Source: CALBGR01 sp964499935 (GTDB lineage: Bacteria > Patescibacteriota > Saccharimonadia > Saccharimonadales > UBA4665). From it: a stretch of DNA of 64,000 nt. The notes under the pieces are model-generated. The model was not told where the DNA came from, made no database searches, and saw only the letters and a list, made by a program, of their open reading frames with translations. The stretch spans positions 806,001 through 870,000 of the forward strand of contig CAZCMS010000001.1 of assembly GCA_964499935.1 (NCBI GenBank), read 5' to 3'. Positions 18,098-26,216 of this stretch are shown in pieces. The translations under genes and the position numbers were made by a program. Each line of letters starts with the position of its first letter. The first letter of the stretch is position 1.

Positions 18098-18247
18098 CTA
18101 GGCTGCTTGATGTTTGACTCTGCGCCATTTTCGAAGACGCACACGCTCGACTTTTTGAGGCGTCCAGTTATTTGCCATATCATCTATTTCGAGACTATCG
18201 ATGTCTCCCACTGACATTGGTCTTTCTAAGACATGTATTCGCTTCAC
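18098..18247 (-). CDS. Small basic protein, 49 aa, GTG start
   Basis: A 49-codon frame (MKRIHVLERPMSVGDIDS ... ending RKWRRVKHQAA) with a very strong GGAGGAGG site five bases before a GTG start at 18247. An acidic middle (DIDSLEIDDM) is followed by a strongly basic tail, which could bind nucleic acid. Not recognised. The ribosome site is the best evidence that it is translated; remaining sequence up to 18388 holds only the promoter of the next gene. Confidence 0.55.
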   Translation of the reverse strand: MKRIHVLERPMSVGDIDSLEIDDMANNWTPQKVERVRLRKWRRVKHQAA

Positions 18248-18388
18248 GAAACCCTCCTCCTAAGCACTGTTAAGCTTGTGCTTGTAACGTAGAATATACG
18301 AAATGTAAAAGTGTTTCTGCAAAATATTTCACACCCGTAGTTGCCGTGATACACGTTTTTACTATATATCGGGTATACTAGTAGCTAT

Positions 18389-19330
18389 ATGAAGGTTGTT
18401 GTACAGATACCGTGTCTCAATGAAGAGAAAACTTTGCCATTGGTACTCGAAACTATTCCAAAGAAAATTCCTGGCATAGATGAAATAATTATTCTCGTCA
18501 TAGACGATGGTAGCACCGATCAAACTCTGGCTGTTGCTCAAAAACATGGCGTGAAACATTTTGTGAAACACGTAGGAAATAAGGGTCTCGCTCGATCATT
18601 CCATGATGGCATGCTGTATGCGCTGGAAATTGGGGCAGATATTTTAGTTAATACAGATGGAGACAACCAGTATCCGCAGGAAAAGATTGGTGATCTTATT
18701 AAACCAATTCTTGAAGGAGAGGCAGATATGGTCATTGCCGATCGACAAGTGCAAAAAATTGCCCATTTTTCCAAGAGTAAAAAATTCTTCCAGCGCCTTG
18801 GTACCAAGGTACTCAATGTTGCAGCAGGCACCGATGTACCAGATGCACCAAGCGGGTTTCGTGCATATTCCAGAGAAACCTTACTACAGCTTAATATAGT
18901 AACCAGGTTCAGTTACGCTATGGAGACACTTATACAGGCAGGGAACAAACGAATACGTATTGCAAGTGTCAAGATTACTACCAACCCCAAAACACGTGAA
19001 TCACGACTATTTAACTCATCACTTGAACACATGATCAAATCGGGTGTTGCGATCTCTCGTTCATTTCTTATGTATAAGCCATACATGCTTTTTGCACCCC
19101 TCAGTGGCATATTGCTTATTATAGGCGCTATTCCATTTGCTCGATTCTTATACTTTGCACTTATGGGCGACACAAGCGGACACTTGCAGTCATTAATTCT
19201 AGGCACAGTATTCTTGATCGCAGCCTTTATCTCAGCTACGCTAGGTGTTATCGCTGATCTTATTCGAATTAATCGTGCGCTCATCGAAGATCAACTCGAG
19301 CAAGACAAACGATTTCGCTATAAAAAATAA
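18389..19330 (+). CDS. Family 2 glycosyltransferase, polyprenyl-phosphate hexose synthase-like
   Basis: A 313-residue GT2 enzyme. The nucleotide-sugar site is IPCLNEEKTLPLV, VIDDGSTDQT and the metal-binding VNTDGDNQYPQE; DAPSGFRAYSRE marks the dolichol-phosphate mannosyltransferase-like branch. Two C-terminal helices (about 230-255 and 268-290) anchor it in the membrane, as in GtrB-type enzymes. It probably loads a sugar onto polyprenyl phosphate for transfer outside by GT-C enzymes such as the next gene. TATACT lies nine bases before the ATG, no SD. It ends six bases from the convergent gene. Confidence 0.85.
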   Translation: MKVVVQIPCLNEEKTLPLVLETIPKKIPGIDEIIILVIDDGSTDQTLAVAQKHGVKHFVKHVGNKGLARSFHDGMLYALEIGADILVNTDGDNQYPQEKIGDLIKPILEGEADMVIADRQVQKIAHFSKSKKFFQRLGTKVLNVAAGTDVPDAPSGFRAYSRETLLQLNIVTRFSYAMETLIQAGNKRIRIASVKITTNPKTRESRLFNSSLEHMIKSGVAISRSFLMYKPYMLFAPLSGILLIIGAIPFARFLYFALMGDTSGHLQSLILGTVFLIAAFISATLGVIADLIRINRALIEDQLEQDKRFRYKK

Positions 19331-19336
19331 TTCTTA

Positions 19337-20845
19337 TTAATCGCCAATAATGACTGGATGTAGCATTTTCTGTATCCGCATATTCGCATCTTGCACGAAG
19401 CTATTCGGCCAATACCAACGAGCCTCACTTCGAACAATGTACGTAATCGGCCCGCCACCTTGTAGAAACAAGAGCAACACAACAGCTGCAAACACGCCCT
19501 TTAGCTGTGCTTGATTAATATGTGAAAAGAATCGAGAATAGGCGAGCGCCACGATTACACCAAACGCCGGCAATAGCGGGATGAGATATCTTCCGTTAAT
19601 CGCAACGGGTCTTCCTGTGTATACGTATAGCTGATACACCTGTAGCCACAATGCAGCGACATACAACGCTCCAACCACAAGAAACAAGACAAAAATTGGA
19701 TACTGCCTTAGGAGCGACCTGCCGTACACCAACGCAAGCACAGCTCCCATAACCGTGACTACGATGGCTACAATAGCTGGAATAGGCAACGGTTTGCGGG
19801 TCGCATATTCATTTGTCGGACCAGCCAATGTAAAGAATAATCGATGCCACATACCCCACGCCCAATGAGTTGCAGTGTATGCGACAGCATTACGCTCTTC
19901 GAGTCCTTCCTTATTTTGTGAATAGCGATAATCCCGACCCCATGGCCCGTACTGACTACATTCTTCGACGCTAATGACGGCTGCGCAATCGGGCACTGGG
20001 TCATGGTAGCGAACAACATTAACAACATATCGCTGACAGAATAACCCAAACCCTACAATAAATAGCGAACCTATAAGAATCTTTACAGGAAGCGTTATTT
20101 GTCGCATACTCGATACGAACTGAGGGATTATATCTTTATTCTTTTGATAGGCTCGCACAAGCTCATATCCAATATATAAAGCAGCTCCTGCAGCAATAGG
20201 TAAAAACGCATATTTTACGACCGACGAAAAGAGCAGTAGCAATACAAGATATGCAAGCTGGTCACCCGGAATCGTCTGCTTTAATCGAAGCTGCTCGCGA
20301 ATGCTCATTGTGTACAAAAATACACCCGCAACTATTACCATCAGAAGATTGTCGTAGTTGATTTGCCCTGCCAATAGTGGCACTACTGGAATAAGAACGA
20401 ACACAGCGATCACAACGTTGATAATCGCAGGCGCAATTTTAGCACGCAAAAATACTTTTCTGTACAGAACAAGACCTACTACGAATAAAGCGATATTGAT
20501 AACCCGCAAGCAAATTATTACTACTGTTTCACTTGGAATAACCGCAGAAAGAATGCGATAAGGAAAACTCATTAGGTAGTGAAACAGGTACGAAGGATCG
20601 GTAGTGATTGAGCCAAATACTGCCGCCTCTGGAGTCTGCACAACAGAAAAAGGATTCCATACTTCTGCGTAAATTCTAATGAGACCCAAGTGGAAATCTT
20701 CGTCAAACGCCATAGGATACAAGCTTGATAGAGCAACCCAGAAAGAGGTCAGTGTAATAAACGCAATAATACTGTAAAAAAACTTATTTGATGCAAAAAT
20801 ATTTCCCAAACCTAACAATACCCTCGAGATCCGTGTGTTCATCAT
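19337..20845 (-). CDS. Multispan membrane protein, GT-C glycosyltransferase-like
   Basis: About 502 residues with ten to eleven hydrophobic helices. The first periplasmic loop has the acidic PMAFDEDFHLGLIR, the position of the catalytic acidic pair in GT-C (PMT/ArnT-like) enzymes, which use polyprenyl-phosphate sugars. A long loop (about 290-340) is hydrophilic with three cysteines. The start at 20845 lies eight bases after TATACT; ATG 20851 and an earlier frame start to 20920 would overlap the divergent promoter. Its neighbours, a GT2 synthase and a flippase-like protein, support a role in surface glycosylation. Exact family uncertain. Confidence 0.7.
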   Translation of the reverse strand: MMNTRISRVLLGLGNIFASNKFFYSIIAFITLTSFWVALSSLYPMAFDEDFHLGLIRIYAEVWNPFSVVQTPEAAVFGSITTDPSYLFHYLMSFPYRILSAVIPSETVVIICLRVINIALFVVGLVLYRKVFLRAKIAPAIINVVIAVFVLIPVVPLLAGQINYDNLLMVIVAGVFLYTMSIREQLRLKQTIPGDQLAYLVLLLLFSSVVKYAFLPIAAGAALYIGYELVRAYQKNKDIIPQFVSSMRQITLPVKILIGSLFIVGFGLFCQRYVVNVVRYHDPVPDCAAVISVEECSQYGPWGRDYRYSQNKEGLEERNAVAYTATHWAWGMWHRLFFTLAGPTNEYATRKPLPIPAIVAIVVTVMGAVLALVYGRSLLRQYPIFVLFLVVGALYVAALWLQVYQLYVYTGRPVAINGRYLIPLLPAFGVIVALAYSRFFSHINQAQLKGVFAAVVLLLFLQGGGPITYIVRSEARWYWPNSFVQDANMRIQKMLHPVIIGD

Positions 20846-20895
20846 TGTCATACAGTATAAAGGAAATGCGCTATATCCGGTATACTTATACGTAA

Positions 20896-21795
20896 ATGAA
20901 GCGAAAAATACGCATTGCACTTGGAGCTTTTATTGTCATTGCAACAGTAGTGGCATTTCTCTGGTACGCAAGCAATAATCCAGAAGTTCTTGAGCAACTT
21001 TCACAAACACCGCTAGCAACTATTTTTATTATTACGCTTTTGTACGGCGGGGTGTTAGGTGCACTTGTTATAGTGCTGTACGGCTCTCTTATGGCGTATA
21101 GAAAATCCATGGCTTTACAAGAAAATTTTCTTCTTAATGCCTATTCGTCGCTTGTAAATTTCTTTGGGCCAGGGCAGAGTGGCCCCGGATTTCGTGCTGC
21201 TTATCTTAAGCTCAAACATAACGTTAAAGTTAAGCAATATATTTTTGTTACACTGGTATACTATGCATTCTATGCTTTCTTTAGTGGCATACTTATTGCC
21301 AGTGCAGCACTCACATGGTGGGCGACTATAGGGATACTTACTGCCATTGTTGCAGTATGCTGGATAGTGTTACGATATTACGCCAGAAAAAATAAAGACC
21401 TCGTTCAGACATCCTATCGTTCCTTTGTAAAGCCATTTGCGGTTATTGGTTTGGCAACATTGCTTCAGGTTATCTTGCTATGGGCTATCTATTTTGTTGA
21501 ATTACGATCTTTTGACGCAAACATTTCTTTATCCCAGGCAGCAATATATACTGGTGCTGCAAATTTTGCCCTTTTTGTATCACTCACCCCTGGAGCTATT
21601 GGATTTCGTGAAGCATTTCTCGTGTTCTCCCAAAATCTTCATCACATACCAAATGATATTATTGTTACCGCTAATATTCTCGATAGGGCAGTGTATATCT
21701 TATTTCTAGGGATATTATTTTTATTTGTTCTTTTCCTTCACGCCGGCAAAACGCTGCAAGTCCAAAAAGTAAAAAAAATTAGTAAAGACACTTAA
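20896..21795 (+). CDS. Lysylphosphatidylglycerol synthase TM-region/flippase-like (PF03706) protein
   Basis: A 299-residue protein with about eight helices. NFFGPGQSGPGFRAAYLK and the late FVSLTPGAIGFREAFLVF carry the Pro/Gly/Arg-Glu signatures of the AglD/MprF-flippase (UPF0104) family. Members are linked to lipid flipping and protein glycosylation. It is divergent from the GT-C-like gene, with TATACT nine bases before its ATG, so the two leaderless promoters face away from each other within 50 bp. Confidence 0.85.
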   Translation: MKRKIRIALGAFIVIATVVAFLWYASNNPEVLEQLSQTPLATIFIITLLYGGVLGALVIVLYGSLMAYRKSMALQENFLLNAYSSLVNFFGPGQSGPGFRAAYLKLKHNVKVKQYIFVTLVYYAFYAFFSGILIASAALTWWATIGILTAIVAVCWIVLRYYARKNKDLVQTSYRSFVKPFAVIGLATLLQVILLWAIYFVELRSFDANISLSQAAIYTGAANFALFVSLTPGAIGFREAFLVFSQNLHHIPNDIIVTANILDRAVYILFLGILFLFVLFLHAGKTLQVQKVKKISKDT

Positions 21796-21894
21796 GGCAG
21801 GCTCAGCTGCAATTACACATCATTGACAGACCGTAACACTCTATGGGAACAATTTAACATTCACAATTCCACGCGACAGAGTATTATATAGCTT

Positions 21895-23046
21895 ATGAAT
21901 GTTATCGATTTCCTTATTGTGTTTCTGATTATACTGACCATTGTACGTGGCATGGATATCGGTCTCGTGAGACAAGCATCGTCATTACTCGGCCTTGTTA
22001 TAGGACTTTTTGTCAGCTCACTCATTGCTTCACTGGTAGACATCGGCCCTGTTGCTAGCCTTGTTATTATTGGCGTAGGGTTATTAGGCGCAATCGTTGG
22101 AAGCGAATACCTAGGAGTGAAACTTAAAAAATCACTCCACGAAAAAAGTCTTAATAAAGTTGACAGATTTTTTGGAGCAGCCCTAGGAGGTATTATATGT
22201 CTTGCATTTGTATGGTTTTGTGCCGGTGTCCTTCCATTCATACCTTCTTCGTCGCTAGGGCAGGCTGTTCGTGATTCTAAAATAATACGCTGGCTCGACG
22301 ACACACTACCCCCAACCACCTCCATAGTACGGTGGCTAGAGCATTCGTTTGAACAAACAAAAATTCCAGAAATTGTCAATGAACTGGAGCCTCAGGAACA
22401 CAACGCCAAAGGTACGATCCCGGATGTTTCACAATTCCAAGACGTTATAAAAGAGAGTCGTAATTCTGTCGTAGAAATCGAGGGCAGATCATGCGCAGGA
22501 ATTGGTGTAGGCTCTGGGTTCGTCGTTGCCCCAAATTATATCGTCACCAATGCCCATGTGGTCGCAGGCATGCGATCGCCGTATGCGCAGGACACCAACG
22601 GCCGACACAAAACTGAAATTGTTGCATTTGACTCATCAAATGACCTTGCAATACTAAAAACAGAACGGCTTGAAGGAAAATCTCTTACTATAAAAGAAGG
22701 CACTGTTTCTGTCGGCGAATCTGGTGTTACGCTTGGGTACCCGGAAGGTCGAGCATTTACTGCCCAGCCTGCTGTAGTAGTTGAGCGCTTCACGGCACTC
22801 GGAAAAGATATCTACGAGCAAAACGATGTAAGACGTGATGTGTATGCGCTTAAGTCTGCGGTCGAGCCAGGAAATTCTGGCGGACCACTCATCAACAAGT
22901 CAGGGGAGGTTATAGGAGTAGTTTTTGCGCGCTCGACAACTAATACCCAGATTGGGTATGCACTCAGCACACCCCCTGTGCATCGTCTGCTTGCACAAGC
23001 TCAATCCCAACCATCATCTGGAAGTAGTCTTCGCTGCACGCCATAA
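21895..23046 (+). CDS. MarP-like membrane serine protease (CvpA + trypsin-like)
   Basis: A 383-residue protein. The first 125 residues form four membrane helices of the CvpA type (MNVIDFLIVFLIILTIVRG). A trypsin-like protease follows with histidine in VTNAHVVAG, aspartate in SSNDLAILK and serine in EPGNSGGPLINKSG. This is the domain order of MarP from Mycobacterium, a periplasmic protease needed for acid resistance. The catalytic domain should lie outside the membrane. A short Ser/Gln tail ends it. The gene converges on the MacB-like permease gene with a 12-base gap. Confidence 0.9.
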   Translation: MNVIDFLIVFLIILTIVRGMDIGLVRQASSLLGLVIGLFVSSLIASLVDIGPVASLVIIGVGLLGAIVGSEYLGVKLKKSLHEKSLNKVDRFFGAALGGIICLAFVWFCAGVLPFIPSSSLGQAVRDSKIIRWLDDTLPPTTSIVRWLEHSFEQTKIPEIVNELEPQEHNAKGTIPDVSQFQDVIKESRNSVVEIEGRSCAGIGVGSGFVVAPNYIVTNAHVVAGMRSPYAQDTNGRHKTEIVAFDSSNDLAILKTERLEGKSLTIKEGTVSVGESGVTLGYPEGRAFTAQPAVVVERFTALGKDIYEQNDVRRDVYALKSAVEPGNSGGPLINKSGEVIGVVFARSTTNTQIGYALSTPPVHRLLAQAQSQPSSGSSLRCTP

Positions 23047-23058
23047 GCTCAAAAATAG

Positions 23059-24294
23059 CTATTCGTGCCTGAGAGCTTCTATGGGATCTTTGCGAGCAGC
23101 CTTGATAGCGGGTACGCTACCGAATAACACCCCCACTAATACCGACAACAAGAATACGAGCACCGTAGCCTCCCAGGTAATGACAGGAAGCAGAGGAGTT
23201 GTAACACGCAGTACATACGTAACAACAAATGCTATAGCGATACCTATAGCACCTCCGGTTGCGCTCAGTAATACTGCTTCAATCATAAATTGCTCAAGAA
23301 TCTGACGTTTCGTAGCCCCAATTGCTTTACGAATCCCTATTTCATGCATACGCTCTGTAACTGATACGAGCATAATATTCATAATACTAATACCACTCAC
23401 CAATAAGGCGATTGCAGCAACTCCAGCCACAAACGCGGTCAGCAGCTGCATAATATTATTCACGATACGCAAATTTTCTGCCTGCGTGATAACACTAAAA
23501 TCATGACTGCCTCCGTGAGCAGTCTTAAGATTTTTCGTTATATCATTCACGGCGTTGGCTGAAGTATAGTCATCGCTCGCGCGTGCAATAATCTGATGGA
23601 TTGCTGGCTCTTGTCCAATTAAATCCTTTGCATTTTGATAGGGAATAATAATTGCCTTATTAAGATCAGCCGTGGTCGAAAACGGAGTCGGTTGCGATCG
23701 TTGCAAAACACCTCGAACAATATATGTTTCGTTCCTAAACTCAAAACTTCTACCTAGAGGAACACCTTCACCAAACAGATCTTCTGCTGCACCTCTTCCT
23801 ATAACCGCCGTATTTTGTCCGTATACATCATCTTCGATAAAATCTCCATGTTGCACCTTTAAGTTAAGGAGTGTCCTAAGATCTTGTGTGGTAGCAATTA
23901 CGCTTGCATCAGACGAACGTTTGTCGTTAACCGACACAACACCTGGAACAATACCTATCGGCGAAGCTTTATCAACCGACTTAGTTTGTTTTATAATCTG
24001 GTAATCTTTACTGCTCAGTTGACCAGCAGACATATTCTGACCGCTCAAAGTACCAAGTTGCTCGAGCGAATTACTGTCGCTTGATAACCCCCCAGATCGT
24101 ACAGTAATAACATCGGCCCCCAGAGCCTGTATTTGGTTTGCCACTTGTCGCTTTACGCCCTCGCCAATACCAAGAATCATTAATACTGGCACTACAGCTA
24201 CAACAACCCCAAAAATAGTTAAGCCACTCCGCCATCGTGCGCTTTTCAATGACGAAACAGCCATGCGCGTATTGCCACGAATTGCTACGCTCAT
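23059..24294 (-). CDS. MacB/FtsX-type ABC transporter permease
   Basis: A 411-residue permease. One N-terminal helix, a large extracytoplasmic MacB-PCD domain (about 45-270) and three C-terminal FtsX helices, with the conserved coupling sequence VTERMHEIGIRKAIGATKRQI. It works with the ATPase encoded just upstream, whose stop overlaps its start by four bases. Such Type VII ABC systems perform mechanotransmission, export peptides or lipids, or act on lipoproteins; there is no periplasmic partner gene here. Confidence 0.9.
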   Translation of the reverse strand: MSVAIRGNTRMAVSSLKSARWRSGLTIFGVVVAVVPVLMILGIGEGVKRQVANQIQALGADVITVRSGGLSSDSNSLEQLGTLSGQNMSAGQLSSKDYQIIKQTKSVDKASPIGIVPGVVSVNDKRSSDASVIATTQDLRTLLNLKVQHGDFIEDDVYGQNTAVIGRGAAEDLFGEGVPLGRSFEFRNETYIVRGVLQRSQPTPFSTTADLNKAIIIPYQNAKDLIGQEPAIHQIIARASDDYTSANAVNDITKNLKTAHGGSHDFSVITQAENLRIVNNIMQLLTAFVAGVAAIALLVSGISIMNIMLVSVTERMHEIGIRKAIGATKRQILEQFMIEAVLLSATGGAIGIAIAFVVTYVLRVTTPLLPVITWEATVLVFLLSVLVGVLFGSVPAIKAARKDPIEALRHE

Positions 24295-25187
24295 GATGCC
24301 TGCTCCTTTTTAGCCTTGCGCTGTACTCGAGCCTTCCTGGTTTTTTTAGGCTTTGCTTTACTCTGCCTCGAACTAGTGTCTGCTTCTTTTGAGTCAGCTC
24401 CAGGCACCGAATTCATAAGTACAGAAACGCCAGCGAGATCATCTTCCTCGCTTGTCTTAGGAACTCCATACATAACACGTTTTGCAAGAGGGGCAACTTC
24501 GCCGAGTTTGGTAATTTCATCGTGGATAATACTACCATCATGCATATATACAACCCTTGTTGCATATCTGGTGAGCTCTGGGTTGTGAGTTACCATAAGA
24601 ACCGTGTTGCCAGATTTATGAATCTCAGATAGAAGCTCCATAACTAAACGGCTGCTCGCGCTATCAAGATTACCTGTGGGTTCGTCAGCAATAATAATCT
24701 TTGGACTATTTACCAATGCTCGAGCAATTGCCACGCATTGAGCCTGCCCACCGCTAAGCTGACTTGGCAAAAAGAATTCACGGTTTTTAAGCCCTACACG
24801 TTCTAATATTTCACTTGCGAGCTTTATGCGTCGACGAGTACTTACGCCTTTATATTCAAGTGGCAGGGCAACATTTTCAAGCACTGTTAGGCGAGGCAAT
24901 AGGTTGAACGACTGGAAGATAAAACCAATTTCATCCCGTCGAATTTTTGCTCGGCGCATTGTACGCAGCTTTGCAACTGAACGACTATTAAACATATACT
25001 TGCCATGGGTTGGCTGATCGAGCATTCCGATAATATTCATGAGCGTAGACTTTCCACAGCCACTTGGTCCCATGACACCCACAAACTCGCCCTCATTAAT
25101 GGTGAGGTCAACTTCGTCAAGCGCGAGCGTCATCGCATCGCCTAGACCATACAGCTTACTAACTTCTTGTAATTCTATAACTGCCAT
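24291..25187 (-). CDS. MacB/LolD-type ABC ATPase with basic C-terminal tail
   Basis: A 298-residue ATPase. Walker A GPSGCGKSTLMNIIG, signature LSGGQAQCVAIARAL, Walker B IIIADEPTGNLDS and switch MVTHNPELTRYA are intact. The core ends near residue 225; the remaining 70 residues are an extra tail ending in a Lys/Arg-rich stretch (KPKKTRKARVQRKAKK), absent from typical LolD/MacB ATPases and perhaps binding the membrane surface or nucleic acid. The signature has QCVAIA in place of the usual QRVAIA. TACACT lies seven bases before the ATG (leaderless). It is followed by its permease. Confidence 0.9.
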   Translation of the reverse strand: MAVIELQEVSKLYGLGDAMTLALDEVDLTINEGEFVGVMGPSGCGKSTLMNIIGMLDQPTHGKYMFNSRSVAKLRTMRRAKIRRDEIGFIFQSFNLLPRLTVLENVALPLEYKGVSTRRRIKLASEILERVGLKNREFFLPSQLSGGQAQCVAIARALVNSPKIIIADEPTGNLDSASSRLVMELLSEIHKSGNTVLMVTHNPELTRYATRVVYMHDGSIIHDEITKLGEVAPLAKRVMYGVPKTSEEDDLAGVSVLMNSVPGADSKEADTSSRQSKAKPKKTRKARVQRKAKKEQAS

Positions 25188-25364
25188 TAGCTATAGTGTA
25201 CGCTGTAACTTCCAACCTGAGCAAGGTGTTTTTGTAGTAAATTTAGCAAAAATATGTCCTACCTCCTTTAGTTGTGATCCACGTCACGTATTATTTTTCA
25301 GCTTGTGACTATTTTTCACTATTTTATACGTTTTGCTATAGAATAAATAAGACCAGCCCAGCAA

Positions 25365-25455
25365 GGAGAGGTGCAAGAGTGGTTGAATTGGCACGCCTGG
25401 AAAGTGTGTGTGGCCGTCGAGGTCACCGAGGGTTCGAATCCCTCTCTCTCCGCCA
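25365..25455 (+). tRNA. tRNA-Ser (anticodon GGA)
   Basis: A complete type II tRNA. The 7-bp acceptor stem pairs GGAGAGG (25365-25371) with 25445-25451, with one G-U pair. The anticodon loop CTGGAAA gives GGA for UCC/UCU serine codons; a long variable arm and the T-loop TTCGAAT are present. The 3' CCA is encoded. Confidence 0.95.
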
Positions 25456-25475
25456 TTATTTTGTAATCAAAGTGC

Positions 25476-25509
25476 AAACCCCTGTCTTAAAAATAGGACC
25501 GGGGTTTTA
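25476..25509 (+). terminator. Intrinsic terminator after tRNA-Ser
   Basis: Stem AAACCCC (25476-25482) with GGGGTTT (25501-25507), an inner pairing GTC/GAC, and T-run after the stem. It lies 20 bases beyond the tRNA. Confidence 0.75.
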
Positions 25510-25656
25510 TGTGCAAACCGTCTTATCCTTTGTCTTATTGCCTAAACGCGACGAGTTTTATTTTTAACTTTTATCACTCTACTAAGTTATTGTGAAATTT
25601 ATTACAGTTATGCTACTTACATATCTCTATCATGTACATAGTTAGCGGAGATACAA

Positions 25657-25845
25657 ATGGCAAAAAAGAGTATTGATACTCATAATACTAGCTTCCATGT
25701 CGTGTTCGGTATAGTTATCGGGATGATCCTTGGTATAGCACTCGGGGTGCTAATAAACAACTTTTCATCAGGTCTGTTTATAGGTGCTATCGTAGGGGCG
25801 TTTGCAACCATATTATCCAGCGCGTCAAGCAAAAGCGCTCACTAA
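25657..25845 (+). CDS. Small membrane protein with glycine-zipper helices, 62 aa
   Basis: Two hydrophobic helices with regularly spaced Gly/Ala (VVFGIVIGMILGIALGVLI and LFIGAIVGAFATILSS) between a polar start and short polar end. Not assigned to a named family. A GGAG site lies ten bases before the ATG. Single gene between tRNA-Ser and a small basic protein gene. Confidence 0.65.
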   Translation: MAKKSIDTHNTSFHVVFGIVIGMILGIALGVLINNFSSGLFIGAIVGAFATILSSASSKSAH

Positions 25846-25982
25846 GGATTTTGTGTAATACGAATTCTTATTTGGGTATGTTGTCGTATGTTTTTTGCGC
25901 CTATTAATGATTAGTTAATGTCGAGAGACTAAACTAGAAGAGTGCCATCATTCAACAACATAAATCCAGAAAGGCAGAGAAC

Positions 25983-26153
25983 ATGGCAACCAATGCATCA
26001 GAAGGACCAGGGCGACGAGGCGTAGTACGAAAACGTTCACAATTACTAAATCCCAAAACAAATCGCTACGTCAAACGTGATGCAATTACAAAAAAATTTA
26101 TGGATGCAAAGTCAGACTTTTCACCATTCAAAGGCGTACGCAAAGAGAAGTGA
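25983..26153 (+). CDS. Small basic protein, 56 aa
   Basis: A 56-residue, lysine/arginine-rich protein, MATNASEGPGRRGVVRKRSQ onward, with LNPKTNRYVKRDAITKKFMD and a final FKGVRKEK. The pattern NPKT..YVKRD..T.KFMD....FKGVR recurs in short hypothetical proteins of many bacteria and phages, so it is likely real and conserved; function unknown. An AAGG-type site precedes the ATG and a probable -10 (TAAACT near 25929) lies about 50 bases upstream, giving a true leader. Confidence 0.65.
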   Translation: MATNASEGPGRRGVVRKRSQLLNPKTNRYVKRDAITKKFMDAKSDFSPFKGVRKEK

Positions 26154-26216
26154 CTTTTGTCGCCATCAACCATATGCTATTTCGCAAATATGTATTTTAG
26201 ATGATACAGTGTGGGC

